From assembly GCA_025201805.1 (NCBI GenBank), contig MU619279.1, forward strand, positions 4,875 through 68,874: a stretch of 64,000 bases of DNA, in the 5' to 3' direction. Source of the stretch: Parasitella parasitica (Eukaryota; Mucoromycota; Mucoromycetes; Mucorales; Mucoraceae). The translations under genes and the position numbers were made by a program. Below are positions 46,001 to 62,223 of this stretch, in pieces. The stretch's first letter is position 1; each line of letters opens with the position of its first letter. The notes beneath the pieces are model-generated. The model was not told where the DNA came from. It ran no database searches and worked only from the letters and a program-made list of their open reading frames with translations.

Positions 46001-48067
46001 GAGCTTGCCAACGAGACAAATGTTGTTGTCATCTGTTCTTCTGCCGGTCAAGGTGAAATGCCCTCCAACGCTCGCAAATTCTGGAAGGCTTTGAATGGGC
46101 TGGTTATTGGCGATGTCAATTTTTCTGAACTCAATGTTTCTGTCTTTGGCTTGGGTGACAGCCACTACTGGCCTCGCGAGGACGATGCCATCTTTTACAA
46201 CCGCCCTGGTAAACTCTTGGATGCTAAATTCGAAAATCTGGGCGCAACAAGACTTGTCGCCCTGGGCTTAGGTGATGACCAAGATGAAGACGGGTTCGAA
46301 ACTGCTTTGGACGTCTGGCAGCCTGAGCTCTGGAAGGCGCTTGGTGTCAGAGATTTTGGTGCTGATAAGGACGAGCCTGCGTACACTGACAATCAAATGA
46401 AGGCCGATTCCAACTACCTTCGTGGCAACATTGCATCTGAATTGGTGGACAACTCTACTGGCGGTGTAACTGAGATCACACAAAAGCTGATAAAGTTCCA
46501 CGGTGCCTATGTTCAAGATGATCGCGATTTGCGTGAGGAGCGTAAAGAGCAAGGTCTTGAGAAGGCCTTTAGCTTCCTTATCCGTGTTCGTACACCAGGC
46601 GGTGTGGCTACGTCTGCTCAATGGCTTGCTATGGATGCACTCGCTACAAAATATGGTAACAATACACTGAAATTAACCACGCGGCAAGCCTTTCAGTTGC
46701 ACGGTGTTCTCAAAAAGAACTTGCGTACAACAATACGAGGCATTAACAAGGCTTTGCTTTCAACTCTTGCTGCTTGCGGTGACGTTAATCGTAACATTAT
46801 GAGCACTGCTGTTACTGAAATCCCAGAGGTCCATGCTCAGGTTCAAGACATGGTTATTCAGCTGCGAGATCTACTGGCTCCAAAGACAAGTGCGTACCAT
46901 GAAATCTGGCTTGATAACAGCATGGTTGCTGGCCACGCTGTGCAAGATTTCGAACCTCTATATGGTCCGTCTTACTTGCCAAGAAAATTCAAGGTTGCCA
47001 TTGCTGTTCCTCCTAACAATGATGTGGATGTTTATGCCCATGACCTCGGCTTGGTAGCTATCGTTGATCCTCAAACAAAACAAGTTCTCGGCTACAATGT
47101 CCTGATTGGTGGTGGAATGGGCCAAACTCATGGCAACAAAAAGACTTATCCACGCCCTGCTTCGCCGATTGGCTACATTCCTGCCGATGCCGTTTTGAAG
47201 GTTGCAGAGGCTGTTGTCACTACTCAGCGCGATCATGGTGACCGGCTCAATCGCAAACACGCTCGTTTCAAATACACTGTGGATGATATGGGGACAATGG
47301 CTGTCAAAAAGGAGATTGAAGCTCGCAGCGGCGTAATTTTCGAACCAGAGAGACCCTACATTTTTAATGATAATTATGACCGTTATGGCTGGACTAAAGG
47401 CGTCGCTAATACTTGGAACTTTGGCATGTTTATTGAAAATGGCCGTGTCAAGGATACTCCTGACGTTCTCTGCAAAACTGGCTTACGAGAGTTAGCCAAA
47501 TTCCATAAAGGCGAGTTTCGGTTGACAGCCAATCAGCATTTGGTGATTTCCAATGTTTCTGAAGCAGATCTCGAAAAGACCAAGGCACATCTGGCCAAGT
47601 ACAAACTGGACAATCTCTCGTTCACTGGTATTCGTAAGGCTGCTATGGCTTGTGTTGCTCTTCCTACCTGCGGTTTAGCTATGGCTGAATCCGAGCGATA
47701 TCTTCCTGAACTGATAACGATTCTTGAAAAGACAATGGAGGAAGCCGGCCTCAGTGATGATTCTATTGTGGTTCGGATGACTGGTTGTCCAAATGGTTGT
47801 GCTCGTCCGTACTTGGCTGAACTTGCATTCGTTGGTAAGGCTCCAGGAACATACAATATGTATTTGGGCGGTAACAACAAAGGTGAACGCTTGAATAAAA
47901 TTTATCGCGAAAATCTCCAGGAGCAGGATATACTACATGAGGTCAATCCAATGATTAAAAGATATGCTCTGGAGAGAGATGAAGGGGAACCGTTTGGCGA
48001 TTGGGTCATTCGTGCTGGCTATGTCAAAAAAACTATTACGGGCTTGGATTTTCATGCCACTGACTAA
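43079..48067 (+). CDS. MET5: Sulfite reductase (NADPH) hemoprotein beta subunit, Met5-type fusion
   Basis: Two exons, 43079-45706 and 45779-48067, give 1638 residues. The enzyme reduces sulfite to sulfide in sulfate assimilation, together with a flavoprotein alpha subunit (Met10). Order matches yeast Met5: a pyruvate-ferredoxin-oxidoreductase-like N-terminal half (WIIGSDAWAYDLGQSGLHHV at about 697; GLYAMNYSSVYVASVAVYA at about 750), a flavodoxin-like domain (LTVLFGSDNGNAESVAKKIA from about 908), then the duplicated ferredoxin-like/siroheme halves (LKLTTRQAFQLHGVLKKNL at about 1173). Cluster and siroheme ligands are CVALPTCG (about 1500-1507) and TGCPNGCARPYLAEL (about 1542-1556). It is longer than the yeast protein (1442), mostly in the N-terminal half. 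One 72-base intron precedes the flavodoxin part. Confidence 0.95.
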
Positions 48068-48338
48068 TCCATTAAACATTTTGTAGTAACAATTTCTGAT
48101 GACAATAAAACTTGGTTACTAATTTTCCTTCAAATAACCCTGTTAAATGATATTTTGTATATCCGGCTCGTTATCAAGTTGATCTTGAATAGAGACCTCT
48201 GCCCCTCTTTGTCCATGCTTTTAGCACAAGTATGTATAGCTTCTGTCAAGTCGAATAAATGCTCTTGTGTTTTTAAAACATTTTATTTAACGCCCAAATG
48301 TCAAATTGAGTATTTACATATTTAGGATCTATAATCTA

Positions 48339-48935
48339 TCACTCTTCCCCTTTCTTCGTTTGCTGTTGTTGCTCCTTCATCAATTTCTCTGCCTTGAGTT
48401 TAGCCTCATCCTTCTTGATCTTTTCTTCTTGTGTGATCTCTGGTAGCCACTCCATCAAATCGCCCAATCGCTCGACCCCCTTATCGTCCACTATGATTTT
48501 ACGAATAGCCTCGCCCTTTTCCTTGACTAAATCCTCTACAGTAGTCTTACTATCTTTGAACCATCCCAAGTTATCTGCGATGAGGTGACGGTTTTTACAG
48601 CCAGGACACTGTATCAATACGACACCCTTGGTATAAGAGTGCTTGGACATTGTATGGTGAGAACGCTCATTGCACACTTTGCATGTAAATCCAATAAGCA
48701 TTTGATGCTTGCTGTCCAACTCGGGCTCCTGTTCTTTGAAAATAGATGTACTTGTGTGAAATGAAAGCTTCTGAAAGGTTACGAATAGTGGATTGCATGC
48801 TTCACTACGTTGAAGAAGAGCATATTTTGTAGGTTTTGTTTTGTTGAGAGCCTGGGAGTAGTGTCTTGATGATACAGTAGAAGTGCGGTTGAAGACCGTC
48901 AGTGGACCACGCATGCGGTGAAGCAATCTTATCAT
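48339..48935 (-). CDS. ZIM17: DNL-type zinc finger protein, mitochondrial Hsp70 escort (Zim17/Tim15/Hep1)
   Basis: A single exon of 198 residues. Zim17 binds mitochondrial Hsp70 in the matrix, keeps it soluble and supports protein import. Residues 1-65 are Arg/Ser/Thr-rich with almost no acids, as expected for a presequence. The zinc site is two CxxC pairs, Cys85/Cys88 (FTCKVCNERS) and Cys110/Cys113 (IQCPGCKNRH). The signature DNLGWF is at 121-126. The tail is Glu/Lys/Gln-rich (EEKIKKDEAKLKAEKLMKEQ), ending KKGEE. I start at 48935 (MIRLLHRMRG), since a longer in-frame extension upstream is hydrophobic and unlike a presequence. It converges on the sulfite reductase gene with 271 bases between stops. 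Confidence 0.94.
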   Translation of the reverse strand: MIRLLHRMRGPLTVFNRTSTVSSRHYSQALNKTKPTKYALLQRSEACNPLFVTFQKLSFHTSTSIFKEQEPELDSKHQMLIGFTCKVCNERSHHTMSKHSYTKGVVLIQCPGCKNRHLIADNLGWFKDSKTTVEDLVKEKGEAIRKIIVDDKGVERLGDLMEWLPEITQEEKIKKDEAKLKAEKLMKEQQQQTKKGEE

Positions 48936-50171
48936 TATAAAAAATTGAAAAAAATAAAATAAAGGGAAGGCAAATAATGCATTTCTCAGATTTTTTTTTC
49001 TTTCTTGGAAATCAAGTCGCTCGGCGATCAATTAAAATGAACTTTTTGGAAGCATTAAATAGACATGCGACTGGAGCTATATGAATGACAATCTCAATGT
49101 ATTCTGAAGAAAACTCCATTTAATAGCAACCATTATTTTTTTTTCTATGATTTTATTGACATTCTTTTGGATTTTTTGCTTCAAATTCAACGCCACTCGA
49201 GGCTTCTTGTCTGAACGACAAGTATTGACTATTGCCTTCCGATGTAATTGTTCAAACTGCCTTAGAAACCATCTTTTTATAGTTTGCTCTTCTTGCAAAC
49301 AGTAAATCACAGCTAAATTTGATAGTTTTCAGACGTTAATATAAATATTTCTAGGCCGTTTCAGGAAGCCAGAGTAACACTGGCCAACTGCTCTCATCCT
49401 GCAGTAACTTTCTATCACTTTTTCTCCAACATTTCGAGATTACCGAAAAATTCAAATTTTTTCATGAGGTACCCCTTTAAAAAATTCATGGAAATCAATC
49501 AATCGAGTTTTTTGGGCCAAATTTGAGATTTTTTACCAAGATAAGTAGCAATCAAAATCAAGCCCACGACTCAGTACATGTAATGCAAGAGTCTAATTTG
49601 ACGCTCAATAAGCCAAATTAAGACTTGGTGGCCAAAAATGGTATTTTTGATTTTTCCAATTAGCAAAATATTTTATTAGAAATATAGTAACTATACTACT
49701 ACCATTAGATGCGTAATAAAAAAAAGTAGCTAAAACAATTAAAAAGCTACCCACTCTATCTATAGCATTCTTTGACAAATCTTTGAAAGTGTGTGTTTTT
49801 TTTTCGTAACCTTCCAAATTTGCTCAAAAAGAAACAAAAATCACGGACGGTGTTTCAATTGTTTTCTTTGTGATCATCTCCAGTTGATTAGCCATTTACT
49901 CTGCCAGTGTTGACATCTAGTCTCGACTTGTGGATACTAGCACCATCCATTACTAAATAACTTTTTTATGTTTTAAAAAAAAACTCAATCTCATCCATAA
50001 TACTTGCTATTATTTTTATATTTCGCGGCATGGAGCAGCAATCTTCCATATCTTAAGGCCATTGTAGATGTGTAAGTCTGTATTTTGATTTTCTCTGTTT
50101 TATTTATAATATATACGATGAGTAGCTGAATAGTTTTAAGTGCGGAAAAGGTAAAATACAAGAGTTTTTAG
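48936..50171. other. 1.2-kb AT-rich spacer
   Basis: No gene found. Two minus-strand frames (49077-49310, 49605-49817) are Lys/Phe-rich and lack motifs. Pieces such as tttgggccaaatttgag (49508) and ggtggccaaaaatgg (49627) recall transposon-edge sequence but no terminal pair can be shown. Confidence 0.45.
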
Positions 50172-52905
<2,734 letters not shown>

Positions 52906-55900
52906 CCTATCTATCTTCAAAATATTCTTGTTTTCTTCAGGAAAAGGCAAGAGGTCAAAGAATCAACCCACAGAGATTGAGAAAAGAAAAAGAGTAGAAG
53001 GAAAGGCTGTTTATACCTGTCTTTTGGCCTTCTTAAATGCAATCCAATGCCATGTTGAAGAAGCTTGGTGACGTTCATCGGAGTTGCCTAAAGCAGGTTC
53101 ACGATGACTCACAAACTTGTTGATTATCGCCTGTGTCTTCAATACTGTATCATGTAGCAGGTTTGGTGCCTCCATTCGGCCAAGACCCCTTTTTAATCTG
53201 TTGTCCAAAAAATTACATTTAAATGTTGGTTTCTTATTCAAATTTGAATAACACTCCATCAAAGGCATTTGGGAATCAACCAGCCCTGCTCAACTATTCT
53301 TTACAGAATATTAAAATCAGATTTGAGCTGCAGGTTACATGTTTTATATTATTCTGTTTTTGTATGCATTCAGAATTATCGAATTATGGGGCAAAATGGT
53401 TGGATAAACCGCTTCAACTTGGCCATGCGTAACTATCATATACCATCACATTTGTAGAGTAAAACTTGAAAGTGAGGAGCGCAATATAATTTATATTGTA
53501 TGTATATAACTTATTACTAGTATCTAAAGTCTAATTCAGTATTATCAAGACTGAATAATAAATAGTCCAGTTATGCCAAGTGTATATTTCGATTGCAACG
53601 AGCCCTTTTGTATCATAGCATGAAGTCAAGTGAGTTTATTAGGTATATCAATACGGATATAAATCTTGATTAGAATATTAAATTAGCAATCTATAGCCGT
53701 TGTCAATGAAGTGGTGAAAAGTTTGAAACAAAACTACGAGGATTTCAACGTTTCTCGTAGTATTATTTATAAGTTCACGAAAACGCAGTGAAATATGTCT
53801 ATTAAGCAAGCACAGCTTCATTCTGTAAATTAAATTGATTACAGACTAGTAAAGACTTGATCCTCATCGAGCATCTTTTGGATGTCAAGCCGGAGGAGTG
53901 CCTTTCTTTGGACCCATATCCAGTCTCAATCTTATTTCCATTCCATTCAGTTTGGTGTACAACTCCACTATTCGTATCATGTAAGCATCTGTTTCTGGAC
54001 CTTTCTCTTTATTACCAATATTACCCTTTTCTGTTTTTTTTAGTAATTTAATGTCGTTTTATTGTTAATTGTGTAAAACGCCCAGGTAGCACTTTTTCCC
54101 GAATCGTATTGTAATCACAATGTTATGAAACTTTTTGGGAGCAGAATCACCTCCACCTTCGCGTGGTTACTTCCGTCAGTAGAAACTTTATTGTTTTGAA
54201 GCTAAGAGAGGCGCAATGTCTTCATATCCCAGAATGGTGTATATTTATTGTAAATTTGGTTTACGTTCCAAAGTTTAGAATTGTTGCTTTAATTTTTTTT
54301 TTTTTTTTTTTTTAAACATTATAAGAAAACAATGTTTAGTGATTTAGAGGACAAAAACAAGTAATTCAAGGTGATGCATTAAACTACAAGGTACCTTTCA
54401 ATTACATATTTGCATAGTTTGGAGCAAGTTTTTCTACTTTTTAAGGTGCCATCAGATGAAGGAAGCGACTCAGATGAAGGTAGCGACTTTTCTGATTTTT
54501 TTCAGAAAAATATTTTTCAAATTAGAGCGTTAGATCATCAGGCTAGGTACAGACGTAAAGGTACTACCATTAAAGATCTAAGAAGCACACCATTCAAATA
54601 AGCTAAATTGCAATAGTTTTTCGCATGAATTGGGTAAGCTATGGCTTCTCAAAGCTAATGCTTTCTTTAAAAAAAAAAATACCGTTTTTCTTTGATAGCG
54701 GCGATTAAACACGTCCAAAATCAGGAAGGAAAAATTCTTTCAAAAACTCCATTTGTACAATTGAAAAACAAAATTACTTCTTTAAGGCAAAATATCATCC
54801 TCTGACACTATGCATACCACGGCTGTCAGTCTATGAAAATAGCTGTATATTTGGGCACACTACACGATGTTGTTATTTTCATAATCCCCGTATGCATATG
54901 GAAAGAATTCTGCACAAAACCCTCAAAAACAGATTAAGAGGGAAAAGTCAACGTTTTGCTTAATCAGAGCGCATTTCCAGTCTTTCAGATCAAGGAGTGG
55001 TCTTTTACGATCATTTTCCTCTAATATATGATATAGTAAAAAGTTGCATTTTTGAGGTCAAAATCGAGGATAATGTATAATCAATGATTTTGGATGCGTG
55101 GATACAAGCAAAAAATCGAAAAAATCTGTCATTTTGCATCGAAAAAAAAATCATGCTCAAATTGCACCAAAATCATATATAATATAGTTTTTTCCCAATG
55201 GATACTATTTCTGGTGTTTTCAGACCACTTTTAATTATCAAAATCAATCAGAAAATGGCATATAAAGCTAAAGTTCTTGCTTTAAGGCTGTAAAAAATAC
55301 CTATCTGGAGATGATATCATGTCAATATCAATTCTAATACATAACAGTGCTCTATAAAATAAGTATGTTTAATACCACAAGTATACCTTTATTCATAGTA
55401 ATATTATCAAGCAGGTGGGGCTCATCGAGCTGGAAGCAGAAGAGGATAATTAAAGAATAGAATTTTTTGTTAAAAAAAACCCTTGTTATTTGTGAATAAT
55501 TCATGAGTTGCTAATTGCTAGTGACAGAGAAGCCCTTTTACCATTGTTGCTTATAATAATGCTTAATGTCAGTTCTCGAATTCCCTTTTTTGTGATTTTA
55601 TTGCTAAACATGTAAAAATAGAGGTTATAATTGAGGTTGAGGGTAATTTTACAAACAATAGTTAAACTTCATAATAAGTTTCTGGTAGATTCCAGGTTCT
55701 AGGCATTATACTGTAGAGTATCAAATTCTAAATAGGGGATACTTCGCTATACCAAACATATTTTTGTCCGTTATAAAGAGTCCTGACTGTATATTCTTTC
55801 CTTGATGTTGATTATGCTGACTTAACTCAACAGATGTAACATAAGATGACAATTCGAAATTAAAAAAATAGAGATTGTCATTTGCTTGAATGTGCTATGA

Positions 55901-56572
55901 TTTTTGAAAAAATACTTAGATATCTAAAGTCTAACGAATGAATATCTGAAATAATTTATCAACATTAAACACTATGAAATTCAAACAATTTTGTATTGTG
56001 GCCCGTTGATGATTGTTCAGATTCAGGTATCTGAAGTACATGTCGATAGTGTCGATAAAAGAGTTTCACTGTATTGACAAATAAGATAGTAATGAAACCA
56101 AGTAGTGATTTCTTTAAAAATACTGTTTGATCAAAAATAAAATAATTAGGGCATCGCAATTTCGCATATCATTATAAAAAATAGAAATCTAAAAATGTGA
56201 TTGTATTTAATACTTCTTGTCCCTACTTGAAATTCTTTAGGAGACATTTCTTCTCCCTCAGAAACTTCTCAGCTCTTACCCGAAATAAAAGGGTTGTTAT
56301 CAGAAACCGTAACATATACTATCACAAACACCATGACATTTATCATTTACTTGAACTTTTTTTTTTTTTTTTTTTTTCAGAAACCGTATTAAATTATACC
56401 ATAGCATGTCTTTGAACTCCTACAGATGCCCAATAAGACGTGTTCATCTTTGATAATTCTTAATAAGGAAGTGGCCATCTAAAGATTTTCCTTTATATAT
56501 TTCAAGTTTTCTGTCAATCTTAGATGTTCTCTTTCTCATTAGGTTTATTAAATAAATTTTAAATTACTCATA
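52906..56572. other. 3.7-kb gene-poor AT-rich region
   Basis: Upstream of ARG5,6 a minus-strand frame at 53011-53268 looks partly coding (NSDERHQASSTWHWIAFKKA) and ends in a GTATAA donor-like site, but no partner exon was found. The rest holds T runs (54292-54313, 56357-56378) and a short repeated SDEGSD-encoding piece (54459-54490). No transposase or RNA gene is recognised. The last part is the LYS9 promoter. Confidence 0.45.
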
Positions 56573-58243
56573 ATGGTTGATAGGTAAGTCTAATGATATA
56601 AAGCGTTTTTGTTGTACTCGATGACCAACACGAAATGCTTCTAGAAAGATTCTCTTGCTCGGATCAGGCTTCGTGGCCGCCCCTTGTGTTGAATATCTCG
56701 TCCGTAAACCCGAGAATAAGGTCACCATCGGTAAGCACGAATTCGTCTTTCAATTCGCGTAAAAGTGATTAATTACGAAAACCATATATTAGCTAGTAGA
56801 AGACTCGAAAATGCCCAAGCTTTGGCCAAGCAATTTCCTGGTACTGTCGCCGTTTCTTGCGATATCAACGATCAAAAGGCCATTGAGGATTTGGTTGCAG
56901 AGCACGATGTTTCCATCAGGTAGGTTTTATTTGGTTGTTAGTTTATCCGTGGCGTGCCTAACCACTGTATCGTCAGCTTGATTCCTTATATCTACCATGC
57001 TTTGGTTATCAAGGCTGCTGTCAAACACAAAAAGAATGTTGTCACCACTTCTTACGTCTCTCCTGCTATGATGGAACACGATCAAGCGTGAGTTTTGATA
57101 ATCTTGTTTTCTTTAGCCAAATGAAGTTAGGTGCTCATTTATTTTGATTTTTTTTTTAGTGCCAAAGATGCAGGTATCACAGTTATGAACGAAATTGGTC
57201 TTGACCCTGGAATTGATCATCTCTATGCGGTCAAGACTATTGAGGAAGTCCATGAGCAAGGTGGCAAGGTAAGCAATTGCCATACGTAAATAAGAAAAAT
57301 GGTGAGTAACCTCAAGTTCAATTTAATGTTGTAGCTTAAAGAGTTCATCTCCTTCTGTGGTGGCCTTCCCGCTCCTGAGGACTCCAACAACCCCTTTGGT
57401 TACAAATTCTCTTGGTCCGCTCGTGGTGTCTTGTTGGCCTTGAAGAATACTGCCAAGTATCTCGAAAAGGGTAAGGTTGTTGAAGTTTCTGGTACTGCCC
57501 TCATGGACTCTGCAAAAAAGCTGAACACGGGCTATCCTGGTTTCGCTTTTGTTGGTTACGGTAACCGTGATTCTACTCCTTATGATAAACGCTATAACAT
57601 TCCTGAGGCCGAGACTATCATCCGTGGCACTATGCGTTATGATGGTTTCTGTCAATTCGTCAAAGCCCTTGTTATTCTTGGATTCTTGAACGAAGAAGAG
57701 GAGGCTCATTTGGCTGCTGATGCTCAAGACATTACCTGGAGCCAAGTTATTGCCAAGACTGTTGGAATCGACAGCAACTCTGAACAAGACTTGAAGGCTG
57801 AAATTATCAAGAAGTGTGATCTCGAAAACAATGACCGAAAGGATCAAATTTTGGATGGTATGCGTTGGTTAGGCTTCTTTAGCAACTCCAAAGCGCACCG
57901 TCGTGGTTCCCTGCTCGATACTTTATGTGCCACCCTTGAAGAAAAGATGCAATATAATGACAATGAGCGCGATTTGGTCTTTTTGCAACATCGTTTCGAA
58001 ATCGAACTCAAGGATGGTTCACACCAAACTCGTACCTCCACTTTGGTTGAATACGGTAAAGTCGGTGGCTACTCTGCAATGGCAAAGACTGTTGGTGTTC
58101 CTTGCGGCATTGCCACTCAACTTATTCTGGATGGCAAGTTGACTGCCACCGGTGTTTTAGCTCCTATGTCTAGTGAGATCAATAACCCTATCATTGAATT
58201 ACTAGAACAAGAGGGTATTGGAATGATTGAAGAAATCCTTTAA
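56573..58243 (+). CDS. LYS9: Saccharopine dehydrogenase (NADP+, L-glutamate-forming)
   Basis: Exons 56573-56583, 56645-56730, 56793-56919, 56977-57087, 57160-57268 and 57335-58243 give 450 residues, the usual size of fungal saccharopine reductase. It joins alpha-aminoadipate semialdehyde and glutamate into saccharopine, the next-to-last step of fungal lysine synthesis in the cytosol. The Rossmann motif KILLLGSGFVAAPCVEYL begins at residue 5. DINDQKAIEDLVAEHDVSISLIPYIYHALV, NVVTTSYVSPAM and MNEIGLDPGIDHLYAVKTI are conserved signature stretches. The GLPAPEDSNNPFGYKFSWS block is the substrate-site region. The first exon is just 11 bases (M-V-D plus two bases of Arg). It is supported by a good GTAAGT donor and frame. 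Confidence 0.95.
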
Positions 58244-58702
58244 AACTAATTGTATAAAATTGATATATATTTGCATATATTATTTGAATGAATCAAAAAA
58301 GAAAAACTATCTGTGTTTGCCTGGAATATGCTTTTATGCATACCAAAAGGGTATTTCGTGGCCTTTTTTTTGTGCGGGTTCTATTTCACTAGGTGCTGAT
58401 TGTTTCACAAAATATTTAAGGAATTATTGTCTGCCATTATTGTAAGGTTTCCCACTGTTGCTTGCTTTTATAGAGTCAAATCAAACAACCCTCTTCAGAT
58501 AAAATCTATGACTTCATGATAGCAAAGTTCAACAGACATCATTATATTTGGACAACGGTGTTGCCATACAATTAGCTTTACGAATTTTTATTAAATTTAG
58601 CGAGAATCAGACTAAAAAAACTATGCTGATAAAATCTCTACTTGAGGAAGGGATTTTTTTTTTTTTTTTTTACATGAATCTATTTTTTTATACAGTGTTA
58701 TT
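58244..58702. other. Convergent spacer
   Basis: 459 bases between the stops of LYS9 and HSP60, with a T run at 58652-58670. Nothing else is visible. Confidence 0.5.
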
Positions 58703-61092
<2,390 letters not shown>

Positions 61093-61099
<7 letters not shown>

Positions 61100-61137
61100 A
61101 TGTTAGTGGGAGATTGCATATCATCACCTTTTCTTAA
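61093..61137 (+). other. Overlapping upstream ORF (14 codons)
   Basis: ATG at 61093 opens a short frame ending in TAA at 61135-61137. It overlaps the main start at 61100 in another frame. It has an A at -3, a better start context than the main ATG, so it may lower translation of the Sfp1-like protein, or the true start may lie elsewhere. Confidence 0.4.
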
Positions 61138-62067
61138 TGCAGAGCTTGTAAACTCTCCTAGCCAATACTCGAAATTGGATAGCTATGATCAGAAACAAGA
61201 GTTGGAAAACAACTTCTGCAGAGATTTTGCATGCTGTGGGTTGCAATTGAACAATTTGCATCAGCTGTTAGAGCATTACGAAGAGTATCATCTTGCTCGC
61301 AACAGTAACAGCAGTTGCAGTGAAGATGAAGAGAGAGACCAGCTGCAGCTGAGATCAATGATCCCTCTTGACTTATTTCAGGCTGGATCATTCATGCAAA
61401 ATAGCTGCACACCTCCTCCAAAGAAGCATTTAACGATTGCCGATCTAAACATGCTGGAAAACGCACAGAAATACGCACCAGAAGCCAAGATGCAAACTGT
61501 AGGTACTATAGTGGATGGACTACATACGCCTAGCTTAAGTCCGAGTGAAAGCGCAGTAGCTTATGGAAGCCAATTCTTGGATCAAGAAGCTACTACGCAA
61601 AAGTCCAAGAGCAGCAATAATGGTTAGCACTAAATGATACTGACAGCTGCGGCAATGTGTCTAACATGGTAGTAGATACAGTTGAAAAACCATATCGATG
61701 CCTGGTTGAAGACTGTGATAAAGCATACAAGAATGCCAATGGTCTCAAATACCATAGGTTACATGGGCATTGTCCTCCTTCTGAAAGCAGCGATGCTTTA
61801 GACGCTAATAAACCTTATATTTGTTCGCTGGGAAACTGTAGGAAACGATACAAGAATCTAAATGGACTCAAGTATCATATGCAGCACACTCATATGATCA
61901 AAATCCTCAATCTCACTTCAGACATGTTTGAGAAGAATGAACTTGTAACTACCAATACTACTACTCTTTCACAACAAGCAGACGGACCAACAACCCATCA
62001 TGGCCTTAAAAGAAAATTATCATTCTCATCATTATCATCCGCATCTTCATATCAAAGTTGCTTATAA
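61100..62067 (+). CDS. C2H2 zinc-finger transcription factor, Sfp1-like
   Basis: Two exons, 61100-61622 and 61676-62067, give 304 residues. Sfp1-type factors activate ribosomal-protein and ribosome-biogenesis genes in response to nutrients. The N-terminal part has FCRDFACCGLQLNNLHQLLE followed by HYEEYH (about 39-64), the atypical first finger shared by this family. After a Ser/Pro linker two tandem C2H2 fingers follow: YRCLVEDCDKAYKNANGLKY...H (about 182-208) and YICSLGNCRKRYKNLNGLKY...H (about 222-247). The NGLKYH motif is characteristic. The 53-base intron uses a weaker GTTAGC donor but has a perfect CTAAC branch site and restores NDTVEKPYRC. Without this intron the frame stops at TAG before the fingers. 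The C-terminal tail is Ser-rich. Confidence 0.87.
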
Positions 62068-62223
62068 TAACTGTATTATTCTGTATATAATATAAATAGA
62101 TATATATGTAAAGACGTGTTTAAAATATATAGCATTTCAAATTGGAGAACGTTCTTTGGTTTTGCTATATCTAAGAATACGGTGTGGTAAATGTCCACAT
62201 GATGAACAAAGGATTTATTGGAT

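Noticed and set aside
54459..54490. Short tandem repeat encoding SDEGSD, possible coding exon
   Set aside because: The frame is only 63 codons, starts without context and lies in a spacer with T runs. It is not enough for a gene call.
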